Positions 1 through 11,388 of a stretch of 64,000 nucleotides of DNA are shown here, piece by piece (the first letter of the stretch is position 1; each line of letters opens with the position of its first letter). Under the pieces are notes generated by a model. It was not told the origin of the DNA, did not search any database, and saw nothing but the letters and a program-made list of their open reading frames with translations. The position numbers were made by a program, and so were the translations under genes. The DNA is from Chlamydomonas sphaeroides (Eukaryota; Chlorophyta; Chlorophyceae; Chlamydomonadales; Chlamydomonadaceae): contig BDDC01000253.1 of NCBI GenBank assembly GCA_001662425.1, positions 17,364 through 81,363 on the forward strand, read 5' to 3'.

Positions 1-269
1 CAGCCGGCAGCCGGCGGCGGCACGAAACTGCGCCTGCCCGCGCTCCCCGCTGCTTGCCCGCAACGAACAGATTACGAGCACGACGATACACACAACGCAA
101 GCGTCCAACAGCATACTCAATTTAATAAGCCGCGCCTGCAGATGGGTTGTTCTCAATCAGGGAGCCGGGCCAGGTCGGCCGGCGTGGAGCTGTCGCACTG
201 GCGCGCAGCGCAGGGCTGCATCTGCCAGCGCAGCACCGAACCGCCCCAGATGCCACACGGGCAGCCTCG
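1..269. other. 3' flank of the CCT gene
   Basis: This stretch lies downstream of the stop codon of the minus-strand CCT gene. I see no coding exon here and no clear minus-strand TGTAA signal; most of it is probably 3' UTR. Confidence 0.4.
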
Positions 270-3200
270 TCAGCCGTCCACGGCCATGCAAGACACGCCG
301 TTGGGGGCCTGACCGCCGGGGCCCATGCTCAGGTAGGAGGCGCCGTTCTGCTCGCCGCCGCCGGCCCCGCAGCTGCCCGCCGCCATCTCCGCGTCCATCT
401 GCTGAAACAACGCGTCGATCAGCGGCGAGTCCAGCCGCGCCGGCGCGTCGGCGGCGGCGCCGCAGGGCGCCGCCGCTGGCACAGCGTGGCATGGCGCCGG
501 GTGCTGCAAGGGCGCTGGCGCCGGCGGGGGCGGGAGGGCGGCCATGGGCTGGGGAGCAGGCACGGTGGCGGGCTGCGCCAGGGCCAGCTGCAAGTGCGGG
601 TGGTGGTACATGGAGTGCGAATGCTGGGCGGCAGCCGCCGCGACGGCCGCCTGCATGGCAGCGTAGTGCTGCCCCGGGTCCACGCCCGGCGGCGGCGGCG
701 GCAACACGCCCGGCAGCGGCAGCGGCAGAGGCAGCGGCACGCTGCCGGCGGGCGGCGGCAGCACGGCGGCGGCTGGGTACGGCAGCGCGTAAGCGTACGG
801 CAGGCCGGCGGGCGTTAGGAAGTTGTAGGTGGGCGGCGCCACGGGGGACGGGATGGGCAGGGCGCCGCGTGGGTCGGCGGACGGCTGCTGCGGCGCCGGC
901 AAGGGCTGCGGCGGCGCGGCTGGGAGCGAGGTGCTGGCCAGGAAGCCCGGGGGCATGGCGGGCTGCGCACACATATAGCTGGCGAGGCCGGTGCCGTTGG
1001 CCACGGTGGCGGCGGCCGCGGCCGTGGCCGCCGCGATGGCGGCCGCCGCGGTGCCGGCCGAGCTGGCGCAGGCGGCGGGCGCGTCGCTGCCCGTGGTGCT
1101 GGCGGTGTTGGTGCTGCTAGAGGGCCGCTGCGGCGCCTGCTGCTGCCCCTGCGAAAGCCGCGAGCCCGCCACCGCCGCCCTGTGCTCCGCCGCCAGGGCG
1201 GCCGTCACCGCCTGGATGCGAGCCTCCTGCTGCTCCTGCTGCGCCGCGGCGGCGGCTTTTGCGGCGGCCGCCGCTGCGCCGCCCTTCTGCCGCTGCGCCT
1301 TCTTGGTCTGGTGCGGCATCACGCTGTGGGGGTCGCGGTGGCGGGTGCAGATGAAGTTCAGCTCCAAGCCGCGCTGCTGTGGTTCCCCAACGTGACCCCG
1401 CCCGCCCACGCCGCAGGCTAGCTACCTGTTGGGGTCGTTGTTGCGCGCAAAGCGCCCGCCCACGCGCGGCCGCGAGTCGGCCAGCGTCTTGCGGCACTGG
1501 TACTTGATCTCGCGGTTAAAGTTGCGGATCTGCCGCTTGGCACGGTAGCGCAGGATGCGCTGCAGCCGCTCCTCCTGCGTGAGGCGCCCGATCAGCTGCG
1601 GGGCGGGGTCAGGCAGCGCGCAGGTGGTCAGCGACAGGCTGCAGGGAACCCTCGGCCGTCCGGGTGCAGCTCATGTGCCCGTGATCCGGTCAAGCCTGCG
1701 CCGCCGTACCCTTGGCCCGTTGCCCGAGATGTCCGGCGACGGATCCATCTCATCTTGCTCGTCAACTGCGTCCAGAGACGTCGACGCGGACCGCCACGAC
1801 GTCAGGTCGACCGCGCTCTGGCTCTTCCGCAGCCGACCGCCCAAGCCCATGCCCGGGCCGGACGCATCCGCCGAAGGACCCGAGGCGCAGCTGGAGCTGT
1901 TCAGCGCGCCGGTGGGACCCAGTGCGCCGCTGTCGCCGCGCCCCTCGTCCTTGGGCTGCTGCGGCTGCGACTGCTGGCGCTGCTGCGACTGCTGGGGCCT
2001 GTGGAGGGAAACGGTCAGGGGCAGGGTGGTTTAGCGGCGGCGGGATGGAAGGCGGGCAGTGGCCGTCCCCCGTGTGCGCCGCGGACACAGGTGGAGCAGG
2101 AGCGCGGCTGCAGCGAGTGTTGTCTGGCTGCCTGCACTCACATGTGGTGCGGTAGCGGCATTGGCAGCCCCATGGGGAAGGGCGTCGGCAGAGAGCCGGC
2201 AGAGCCCAACGAGCCGGGAAGGCCGAACAAGGACCCGGGCGGCCGGGCGGCGTAGGCCTGGCGTGGGAAATGCAGAGGGCGCCGTGCACGGCGGAGGTCA
2301 TCAGAAACGTCGCAGGGCGCGTGGCTGGCGCGAGACACGAGCGTGCCAGGGTCGTAGTGGGCAGGCGAGCAGGGCCGGAGCTGGCGGCAAGGGCGAGGGC
2401 CGTACCTGCTGCAGGCTTGCCCCTCCCGCCGCCGAGAACGCCGCTGCCGCAGCCGCAGCCGCCGCGGCGACCGCTGCGGCCGCGGCAGCCGTCGACACCG
2501 GCGCAACGCCCGCGCCGCCCTGCTGTTGCTGTTGCTGCTGGGCCGCCCCAGCAGCTGCCGCCGCGGCCGCAACCACCGCGGCCGCGGCAGCGGACGCCGC
2601 ACAGGACTGCTGACGCTGCGGCTGCTGGGCATCGTTCTCGTTCGCCTGCGCCCGCTGCTGCTGGGGCCCCGTCTGGCTCTCGCCGCTCTCCTCCACCTTG
2701 ATCTGCAGGCTGTTGGTCATCATGTTGGACAGCAGGCTGCCGTACGAGGCCACGTGACGCAGCCCGCCGCCGCTGGGCTGTGGCGGCGCCGCCGTGGGCG
2801 GTGACGACGGCGGCGCGTCCTGGGCAGCGTGGAGCACGCCAGTCGCCGAGGCCGCGGGCTGGGGCAGCGCGGCGTGCTGCTGCGCGTGCACCTGGTGCTC
2901 CTGCTCCGGCGATGGATGGGCTGCGTACACGCCTGCGGTGCAGCGTTTGACAACAACAGGGGCGTTGAGCCTGGAGCGCAACCGCAGGCAGCCTGGCGCA
3001 GGCATGGGTTGGGCTGCAGGCGCAGCAGGGAACCGCAGCCGGCCGCACCTGGCGAGCTTGCCACGGCGGGGCTGGCGCCGCCCGAGGCGTCGCCACACAT
3101 GTGGGCCGGCGGCAGCGGCAGCTGGTCGGACTGGCCGTGCGTCGCATCGGGGACGACGCCACTCTGCAGGGGGCAAGCGCGGCGGCGGGGCCTGGCGCGT

Positions 3201-4153
3201 CACGAGCTGCCGTCGCAGTAGCCAAGGCAGTCTTGCCGGCTGACATCGGAACGGGGCAGCCCAGCCCCACAGGGACGGCTACTATCGTGGCCAGTGCTAC
3301 CGCACCTGCGACGGTGCGCCCTCCGGTACCGACTCCAGAGCCGTCTTGGCCCAGGGGCTGGAGGCCTGCGGCACGCCCGGCGCCGCCGCGCCGATGTGGC
3401 TGCCGTACGGGTGCGGCACGCTGAGCCCCGCCATTTGGCAGCCGCTGAGCGGGCTCTCGCCCAGCGACTGCAGCAGGGTGAGGTCGTTGGTCGAGAAGGA
3501 GCGGAAGCCCATGCGCAGCATGCCGCCGCCGCCAGTGGGACCTGAGGGGCCGCAGACGGCGCCACTGCTGCAGGCGCCGTCGCCGCTGCTGGTGGGGTCG
3601 CTGCAGCTTGGCTGCTGCGGCTGCAGCTGTGCGTCCAGAGCAGTGACACACGGCTCGGCCAGCACCTGCGAGCGGCAGGAGGGGCGTGCATGGAGTTAGT
3701 GCAAGGGCGGGGGTACGAAGGTGAGTGCCACGGCGGGTACCGCATAACCGGCGCACCTCCGCCAGCGGCGAGTCGTCTTCGAAGCCCGCAAGAGCACCGG
3801 CGAGATCATCGTCGCCGAGGTCTACAACAGCGCGAGACAAGGGTTGAAACGCCGGTTAGAAAAGGTGCACCGTCGCGAGAATCAAGGCCATGTTGCTGGG
3901 GACAAGCGCAAGCCCGCCAGCGCAAGGCCCCGCAGGCGCTGCGCGTGGAAGAGGTAGTGTCGCCATGCTACTGCCGGAGCCCGTTCCCACCAGGCAGGTC
4001 CACGTTCTCGACATGCTCGCCGGCCAGCCAGGACAGGTCGAAACCCCCGTTATCGGCCATCCGACCGGGGCTGGGGCCCGCCAACCAGTCCGAAATGGAG
4101 TCGTCCATGGCGGCGTGCCTGCCAAGGGACAGCGCGGCAGAGCGATGTGGCAA
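270..4153 (-). CDS. CCT-domain transcriptional regulator
   Basis: Eight exons join in phase: 4153-3991, 3821-3757, 3665-3306, 2900-2406, 2257-2142, 1998-1710, 1595-1426 and 1323-270, giving 903 aa (888 aa if the second Met, MDDSISDW at 4108, is used). Exon 7 holds a CCT motif: RLTQEERLQRILRYRAKRQ, then a Phe-Asn-Arg-Glu-Ile-Lys-Tyr core, RKTLADSRPRVGGRFAR. CCT domains of CONSTANS/TOC1 proteins carry nuclear import and HAP/NF-Y-type DNA-complex functions. No B-box or response-regulator receiver domain is visible, so this is a CCT-motif-family (CMF) type protein, presumably nuclear. Other conserved-looking islands are SFSTNDLTLLQSL (exon 3), SYGSLLSNMMTNSLQIK (exon 4) and LRKSQSAVDL (exon 6), between poly-Gln and poly-Ala runs. 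Unusually, the CCT is followed by a long Ala/Pro-rich tail of about 350 aa. A role in circadian, light or nutrient control is only an inference from the family. Confidence 0.85.
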
Positions 4154-4777
4154 GAGCTTCAGTAGGGCTCCGCTTGAGGCGCGCGCGGTCGTGCCCTAGC
4201 ATTGGGCGCTACAACAACACCCTCAGGAAGGAAGCGCGCTCATAACAGGCCCCAGCGCTCGCCAGGCGACTCCCTACGAGCTTGCAACGAGTTCGCCGCG
4301 CGCCCATCGTGAAACTGAGCGGCGCTGAAGGCACGGAATTCGCTACCGCAAGTTGTAGTCAACGCAGCTGCGCACTGCTCGCGTGCTCACCGGGCAGTGA
4401 ATTGCAAAACGAGACTCGCTCCACCGCTGCCTCTACGCGCGCCCAGCGCTAAGCAAGTCTAGGCCGCAGATCGCAAGGGGCGGCTCCGGAGATGCGTCGC
4501 ACTGTACGCAGGCCGGGGCCGCTGGGTCAGAGCAATTTGTGCAGCCAAGCGGCCTAGCCTACGTCTCGTTACAGGTCTTGTGTGCGACCGACAAGCCGCT
4601 GCTGCGCCAGCTCTGGGTGTGTTGCGCGCGTGTACTGCGGCATCGGCCACTTCGCGCTGAGGAGCAAACCCCTGCGCAAGCTTGCTGCTAGAATACAAGG
4701 CATACGTCAGCATGACGCCGTGAGCAAGCCAGCTCCCGACACGACTGCGTGCCATCGTCGCGTGCATCGCCACGGCC
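4154..4777. other. Divergent intergenic region, CCT gene / helicase
   Basis: The 624 bp between the start of the minus-strand CCT gene and the earliest in-frame start of the plus-strand helicase must hold both promoters and 5' UTRs. I see no recognisable TATA box or other motif to report. Confidence 0.4.
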
Positions 4778-7700
4778 TTGCCGCCGGACCCAATGGACCA
4801 ACGACGGCGTTGGGCGCTTGTCCTACGTGTGGTACAAGCTAGCGCAGCTGGTACACGGGCAGCGGCGACAGCAACACACGCAGCTGCGCCCAGCGTCACG
4901 GGGCCATTCGCTGGCGTCCCTAGTCCAGTCGCGCCTCCGCACGACCGCAGCAGCCAGGTCCGCGAACCATGGTGGCGGTTCCCACACCCTCGAGCCCCTA
5001 GCCTAGCCTCCAGGACCTCTGCCACTGTGGGGCCCCACCCGTGGTGCTGGCCATCAAGCCTCTGGTGCCGCGGCTGCTCCACAGCCAGCTCATCGCACCG
5101 CCCAACTAGCTTCACGGAGCTGGGCATCAACCCGGAGCTAGTGGTACGGCTCCGGCATGCAGTTGCTCTTCTCGGCTAGTTACTTTGCGGGTCTGCTTGG
5201 TGCCTGGTACCTGAGGAGCCTTGGGCGCCCGCCACACAGGCGCGGCTGGATGCGCTGGGCCTACCCACGCCGCTGCCGGTGCAAGCGGCCGTGGCGCCGC
5301 TGCTGCTGTCGGGGCGCAACTTGGCCGTCAAATCGTGCACGGGCTCTGGCAAGGTCAGCGATGCCGCGCTAGCCCATGGCGCCAGCTGCCGAGTATGTAA
5401 TGTTATGTCCTGTAGTTTTCTGTCTAGTCTAGCCAGCCACGCGCGCTTGGGGTAGCTCCGCGGCTCATGCTGTCCCTGACTTTGGCCACTTGCTCAGCCC
5501 GGTACCTGCAGGCAGGGTAGTCCAGGCAGCTGCCAGATCGCTTCCAGGCGTTCTCGCTGTCACCGACACGCGTGTCCTGACGCCTGACCTGCACCTCCGG
5601 AATATGCCTGGTCTGCAGACGCTGGCATACATGCTGCCCGTCCTACAGCTGGCGCTGCAGCGGCGAAAGGCAGCCGAAGCAGCAGCAGCCGCAGCCGCGG
5701 CCTCTGCCGCGGCGGGCGTGTCGGCGCGGCCGGCCGGCAGCGGCGCTAGCGGCACCGGCAAAACTGCCAGTGCCAGAGATGGCGCCGCTGCGGAGCGCGC
5801 GGCGACGGGTGCGGCTCTGGCGGCGCTGCGGCAGCAGGCGCGGGCGCCGCAGGTGGGGTCGCATTTCGGAGGGCCTCAGCTTCACACGCGCTACCATTTG
5901 GGCGGGCGCCGGCAGCTCCCGGCGCCTCGCCTCCTCCGGCAGGCCATGCCGCGTGGCCCATGGCGTCGTCCTGCCTGCGCCGCCCCCAAGCCGACGACTA
6001 CGCGGGTCGCAGCCCACGTCATGGACACACAATTCTGTTTCCCGCATTGCGTCCTTACCGCTTAAGGGGCTGACGCTAGGAGGGTACCTGCGAGAGAAAG
6101 TGGTCTTTTTGCCGTAGGAGAGGGCGAGCCCGGGACCGCCGCGTAGCTGTGAGGGACCGAGCGGTGTTGCACAGCTAGCACGACGGTTACGGATCCGTAA
6201 GAAACTCGCGAAATTACTAGCGCCAAGCGGCGACCGAGCCTAAGACGCGGCCCATCGGCCGCCGTACGACACGTACCCAACGCACCGTCCCCCGCCCAAC
6301 GGCGGGACATACGCTCAAGGCCGAACGCAGGAAACCTTGGTTTCCGTCACTGCGTGCGGAAACCTTCTGTTACCTATGAATGAATACCCGCTGTGCACTA
6401 ATGGTGTGGAAGGCGAGCTGCATGTGTTTTGCGAGTGCCCCGCATATAGCCGGCTGCGGGCTAAGCACGGGCATGACCTTCGATTTGCAAGCCGCGGCAT
6501 GCGCCGCGTGATGCTAGAAGCTGACCCGAGCTAAATGGCCCGGTATCGGAGGGAGTTGTGGGATAGCCCGACTGAAGCACTGAGGAGCCGAGGTCCCCAG
6601 CGCACCACTTCGCATCGACGTGCCGGTGGCGCCCTGGTTGTGAAACGGCGACCTCCGCTACGCACTGTCGCAGTGGTAGTTCAAGTAACAGGAGCGGTAC
6701 AAATGAACCCACCCGTGCACACCCCTCACCTATGTGTGAACACCCCTCACCTCGGCCCGTGTACCCCATGTGCGGCTCCCCGGCCAGGTGCTTGTCGTTG
6801 CCCCCAGTCGGGAGCTGTGCATCCAGATACAACGCACCGCGCAGGACCTGCTGCCGGACCAGCCCCGCGACCGGCGGCTGGTGGCGCAGGCCATCGGCGG
6901 CGCCAGCCCCAAGCGCCAGGCGGAGGCGCTGGCAGGGGGCGGCGAGGGCGCGTGGCCGCTGGTGGTGGTGGGCACGCCGGGTGAGCAGAGACGGGGCCCG
7001 GCGGGGGCAGGACTGCGGCGCGTGGCAGGGGCGCGTGCGGGCTGCTCCTGGTCCGGCGGCGTGGCCGCGCGGCATGGGAGGGCGCGGTACGGCAAAACGG
7101 GGCCGCTTGGGTGGCACTGTGAAGGAGCCTCGCAAGGCCGGTGGGTGGGAGAGCAGGGGCAGATGCATATGCGGGGAGGAGGCTGTGCAGCGGCGCGGCG
7201 CGGACCTGTCATCCGCCGGGCTGGCCGCTTCACACGCCCCGCTCCTGTCGCAGGCCGGCTGGCGGACCTGGTGACCCGCAGGTCGCTACACGTGTGGGGC
7301 TGCCCGCTGCTGGTGCTGGATGAGGTAGGGCGGGCGAGAGCCCAGGCAGCTGATGCCACGAATTGCGGCGGCAAGCAAGGCCCGGATGCGTAGCAGCTCC
7401 CTCCGCCCTCGCTGGCGCGCGCCCCAAGTGCTGGACGAGGTGTATCTCCAGCCGGGGTGGTGGGCCCATCGCTTTGACTGCTAGCGGGCCAGCGCGTGGC
7501 GCGTGTGGTGTGCCGCCTCTTCCGGTCAGGGAAGAGGCGCCCGCCCCCTCACGTGTCAGCCCCCTGCACGGCGGCCCATGCACGGCTTCGTCCTGAGGCG
7601 CTTGGCCTGGGTTGATGCCTGCGAATCGGTCTCGTTACTCGCCTGATGCTGTACACGACCATGTCGCTGCGCCTCCCCCGCACGCCCCGCCGCAGGTGGA

Positions 7701-9746
7701 CGAGCTCATGTCGCACCAGGACACCCGCGCCCTCGTCGACACGCTCTGCACACACGTCGGCCGCCGCATGCAGCCCCCAACCGCCGCAAGCGCGGGCGCT
7801 GGCGGCCCGGGCCCAGGCTCGGAGCCACCCTCAACCGTCACCGCGGCGGGCGGCGGCGGCGGTGGTTGCGGCGGCCCGGGGCGGCAGACGGTGGTGGTGA
7901 GCGCCTCGCTGGACGCTCGCGACCTGCGGCGCTACGCGGCCTGGTGCCCTGGCGCCGTGCCGGTGGTGCTCAGCAGCCAGCAGGCGCTGCCGGTCGGCCT
8001 GCAGCCGCAGCCGCAGCCGCAGCCGCAGCCGCAGCCGCAGCCGCAGCCGCAGCCGCAGCCGCAGCCNNNNNNNNNNNNNNNNNNNNNNNNNNNNNNNNNN
8101 NNNNNNNNNNNNNNNNNNNNNNNNNNNNNNNNNNNNNNNNNNNNNNNNNNNNNNNNNNNNNNNNNNNNNNNNNNNNNNNNNNNNNNNNNNNNNNNNNNNN
8201 NNNNNNNNNNNNNNNNNNNNNNNNNNNNNNNNNNNNNNNNNNNNNNNNNNNNNNNNNNNNNNNNNNNNNNNNNNNNNNNNNNNNNNNNNNNNNNNNNNNN
8301 NNNNNNNNNNNNNNNNNNNNNNNNNNNNNNNNNNNNNNNNNNNNNNNNNNNNNNNNNNNNNNNNNNNNNNNNNNNNNNNNNNNNNNNNNNNNNNNNNNNN
8401 NNNNNNNNNNNNNNNNNNNNNNNNNNNNNNNNCGTCGCGGCGCCGCCGGGCGCTACTGCAGGAGCTGCGCGCTCTGCAGCTGGGCTAAACGTCATGCCGA
8501 CAGGTGGGAATAGAAGGCGCACACCCAAGGGTCTACTGAACACTGGAACACTCAAGGATCGCGGGACTGCGGCAGAGGATGTTGCCGTGCGTCGTCACCC
8601 GATTGCCAAGCCCGGTTGTGAAACTAGCGCCCGTGTGTACACATGGTGTGGCCGTGCCGTGCAGGCGGCGCGCCGCTGACGTCAGGCCCATCCAGTCCAA
8701 CCTACGCGGCTGCCATGGCGGCCTCGACGCCAGGCACCGCGACGCCCTCCACTCCATCCTCTTCCTCGATCGCGCCCTCCGTCTCCCCATCCGCTGCTTC
8801 GGCCCTGGCCGGCGTGCTGCCGCCGCACCTGTCCCACATCGCGCTGCTCAGCCCGCTGCAGCACCGCCTAGACCACGTGCGGCGCCTGCTGCACGCACTG
8901 GGCGCGGAGCGGGCGCTGCTGTTCGTGGGGCGGCAGGGGCAGGCGATGGACGCCAAGATAAAGCTGGAGGCGAGGAACATGCAGGCGCGTGTGCAGCGTG
9001 GGCGGGTGGAGGGCTGCGGCGGCGCATGGCGGCTGCGGCTCGCGTCAGGGCTCATTGGCGCTCGTTGGCGCACTCGGGCGCCGCGCTCTGCGTGCTGGGC
9101 ATGCCTCCGGATGGTGCCTGGCGCCGCTGGTCCCCGAGCCCACGTCCTGCTGCCTCGCTGCCTGCTTTCCCTCCACCCGCCCCTGGGCCCAGGTTACCAT
9201 CCTGCACGGCCGCCTGACCAAGCTGGAGCGGGGCAACATCCTGGACGCCTTCCGCCGCGGCGTGTTCCGGGTGCTCATCGTGACCGACGGCGTGGCGGCG
9301 CGCGGCCTTGACGTGCCCGAGTGCGACGCCGCCGTCAGCCTGGGCCCGCCGTCGGACGCGCTGGCGTACGCGCACCGCGCCGGGCGCACGGGCCGCGCCG
9401 GCGCGCCGGGCGTGGTGGCGAGCGTGGTGACGCGCGGCGAGCTGCAGCGGCTGCAAGTCATTGGGCGCAAGCTTGGCGTGCGGCTGCAGGTGTGGTTGGG
9501 TGTGCAGGGGTGGTTCGCGTGGTAAAGCGAGAGTTGGGGCGTGTGTGTCGGACAAGGGCAGGGCTGCGGGGCAGCGTTTGGACATGGAAGTGGCAAGGCG
9601 GGCAGTCCACTGAGTCACGGGCAACCGCCGGGGGCTATGACTTAAGCCTGTCGTTTGCTGCGACGCCCGCAGGCTGTCTCGCTGGTGGAGGGCCGCTTGA
9701 TACCCGGCGAGGAGCTTGTCAGCGAGACGGCTGAGCGATTGGCGTA
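4778..9746 (+). CDS. RH58: DEAD-box RNA helicase, chloroplast RH58-like
   Basis: Exons in order: about 4778-5143, 5240-5353, 5619-5852, 6788-6980, 7254-7324, 7696 into the N gap, an exon ending near 8987, 9193-9489 and 9673-9746. Motifs appear in family order: a Q-motif (TSFTELGINPELV, then PTPLPVQ), motif I KSCTGSGK, Ia PSRELCIQI, TPG, motif II LDE|VDE split by an intron, motif III as SAS, then the second RecA domain with RALLFVGRQGQAMDAK, KLEARNMQ, VLIVTDGVAARGLDVPECD and YAHRAGRTGRAG. The order and the C-terminal VEGRLIPGEE resemble plant RH58. The Arg/Ala/Ser-rich first about 80 residues could be a plastid transit peptide. Family role: ATP-dependent RNA unwinding. Odd points: a Gln-Pro repeat sits between the two RecA lobes next to the N gap, one donor near 8988 seems to be GC rather than GT, and motif III has Ser for the usual Thr. 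The start is uncertain. Confidence 0.85.
6337..6600 (+). mobile_element. Degraded non-LTR reverse-transcriptase C-terminal fragment
   Basis: Inside the helicase intron 5853-6787 there is a reading frame with YPLCTNGVEGELHVFCECPA followed by YSRLRAKHG. This is the pattern of the zinc-binding tail of LINE-type reverse transcriptases (CPLC...VEDE.H.L.ECP.Y..LR), but the first Cys is replaced by Tyr. In the same frame, after a TAA at 6532-6534, the text MARYRRELW matches the usual continuation (..A.Y..ELW), so the stop looks like a disabling mutation. No RT core, endonuclease or poly(A) tail was seen. It is a relic on the sense strand of the host gene. Confidence 0.55.
8001..8066 (+). repeat. (CCGCAG)n microsatellite encoding Gln-Pro
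   Basis: About eleven copies of the hexamer GCAGCC run directly into the assembly gap, so the true length is unknown. It is read as (QP)n in the helicase frame, in the linker after motif III. Confidence 0.9.
8067..8432. other. Assembly gap in helicase gene
   Basis: A run of 366 N. It starts within the Gln-Pro repeat, so it probably reflects unresolved low-complexity sequence and hides the end of one helicase exon and part of an intron. Confidence 0.95.
8533..8551 (+). repeat. Dispersed short motif, copy 1
   Basis: CTACTGAACACTGGAACAC lies in a helicase intron. It matches the core CTACCTAACACTGGAACAC found at 44608-44626 with two differences. Confidence 0.45.
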
Positions 9747-10219
9747 GAGCATCGACGTCGCGCACGGTGCGCACTGCGCAGCTACTGCTGGGTTGAGGGT
9801 TGTCGCGGCTCCGCACTGTGCGGATCGCACCCAAGCACTTCAGCCTCACGGTATAGGCTAGGCAGCGCCGTGCTGCAGGTGTCTGGCTGGGCGCGTGGAT
9901 GGGATGGGCCCAAACCCGAAGCTGCCTGCTTCGACGCGGCCTTGTCCCGGTATCGAATACGAGTTAGTGGCAGTCGTCACGGTGCAGTTCTTCGCTGTAA
10001 GGAAGAGCGCTGTAATGCCGTACGGGCATCCCATGCCCCCCTTCGAAGGCAGTCGGCATTCGCGAAGTCAGTTCCCAAGCCCAACACCACTGCCCAGCCC
10101 TTCCGCACCTGACACTATCGCGACTAATATACGTGCCATCAACAACAGCTCTGAGCAAAGCCGCGTCATGTTCTAGGAAGCGCCCAGCAGACCAAACCTT
10201 GTAGCTCGCTGGGTGCACG
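9747..10219. other. Intergenic region, helicase / FAP20
   Basis: The 473 bp between two plus-strand genes must hold the helicase 3' UTR and the FAP20 promoter. Apart from the TGTAA pair I see no further feature. Confidence 0.4.
9996..10015 (+). terminator. Candidate poly(A) signals (TGTAA x2) of the helicase
   Basis: TGTAA occurs at 9996-10000 and again at 10011-10015, about 250-265 bp after the helicase stop and before the FAP20 start. TGTAA is the usual chlorophyte polyadenylation signal. Confidence 0.45.
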
Positions 10220-11388
10220 ATGTTCAAGAACGCCTTTCAATCCGGCTTTCTGTCGGTGCTCTATAGCATTGGCTCGAAGCCGCTAGAGATATGGGACAAG
10301 CAAGGTGCGCGGCATGTCCCCACAGCCGGCCCCTAAGTCGGCGGAGCTCTGCTATCACCTGGAGGGTCCTGGAGCCGCTCAGCTTGCTCACTGGCTCAAT
10401 TGTCTTGGCCCGCAGTTAGCAATGGCCATATCAAGCGCATCACAGACGCGGACATCCAGTCCAGCGTCCTGGAAATCATGGGGCAGAACGTCTCGACAAC
10501 GTACATCACATGCCCAGCAGATCCCAACAAGACGCTGGGCATTAAGCTGCCCTTCCTGGTCCTCATCATCAAGAACCTCAACAAATACTTCAGGTGAGCC
10601 TCCGCCCCTCGGTCCATGATCTATAGAACCTGCTTAACACGTCCTCAATGCCCCACAGCTTTGAGGTGCAAGTGCTGGACGACAAGAACGTGCGGAGACG
10701 CTTCCGCGCGTCGAACTACCAGGTGCGCTTGCCAATGACCATATGCATATCCAAATGACTGCACGAGGTCAAAGACAAAGGCTCGCATGCATTAGCTTGA
10801 CTTTGGCCGACCTTGGACCGCGTCCTCATGGCGGCATGTTTCCCCCTGTTGCAGTCGACGACGCGCGTGAAGCCGTTCATCTGCACCATGCCGATGCGGC
10901 TGGACAGCGGGTGGAACCAGATTCAGTTCAACCTGTCGGTGAGTGACCGCATGTCGACATGCCGCCCCGTCACCCCAACCTGGGGGCGCAGCAGCGCGTG
11001 GTGCATGTCGGGCCGGTCATGACATACGCCTTCACGCACTTTGCAGGACTTCACGCGCCGCGCCTACGGCACGAACTACATCGAGACGCTGCGGGTGCAG
11101 GTGCACGCAAACTGCCGCATCCGCCGCATCTACTTCTCCGACCGCCTGTACTCGGAAGAGGAGCTCCCCGCCGAGTAAGCTACTGCCGCGTGCACGTACC
11201 TGCGCGGTTAATGCTCCAGCCTTCTTGTGCGCGTGCAGAAGTACGCACACAGCTCCTGACCCCTCCCTTCTGCGTGGCCCCTCCCCCGCCTCCCACCTTG
11301 CAACTACAGGTTCAAGCTGTTCCTGCCGGTGGGTGGCGGCTCCTTGGGGTTGGTTGACAAAGGCACAACAGGGGACGCCTCCGTCTGA
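10220..11388 (+). CDS. FAP20: FAP20 / CFAP20 / BUG22 ciliary protein
   Basis: Six exons (10220-10304, 10416-10593, 10659-10722, 10855-10938, 11047-11174, 11310-11388) splice in phase to 205 aa. The protein is the highly conserved CFAP20: MFKNAFQSGFLSVLYSIGSK, then TYITCPADPNKTLGIKLPF, RRRFRASNYQ, FICTMPMRLDSGWNQIQFNL and RRAYGTNYIETLRVQ. CFAP20 is an inner-junction protein of axonemal doublet microtubules, with additional nuclear and centriolar roles in some organisms. Conservation holds through ELPAEFKLFLPV. The last about 17 residues (GGGSLGLVDKGTTGDASV) differ from the short basic tail I know from animal and plant orthologues, either true divergence or a missed last exon. Its presence argues that the organism builds, or recently built, flagella. 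Confidence 0.96.

Noticed and set aside
157..1120. Long Ala/Arg/Pro-rich open frames on both strands opposite the CCT gene.
   Set aside because: They are out-of-frame shadows of GC-rich coding sequence; the same effect appears over every gene in the window.
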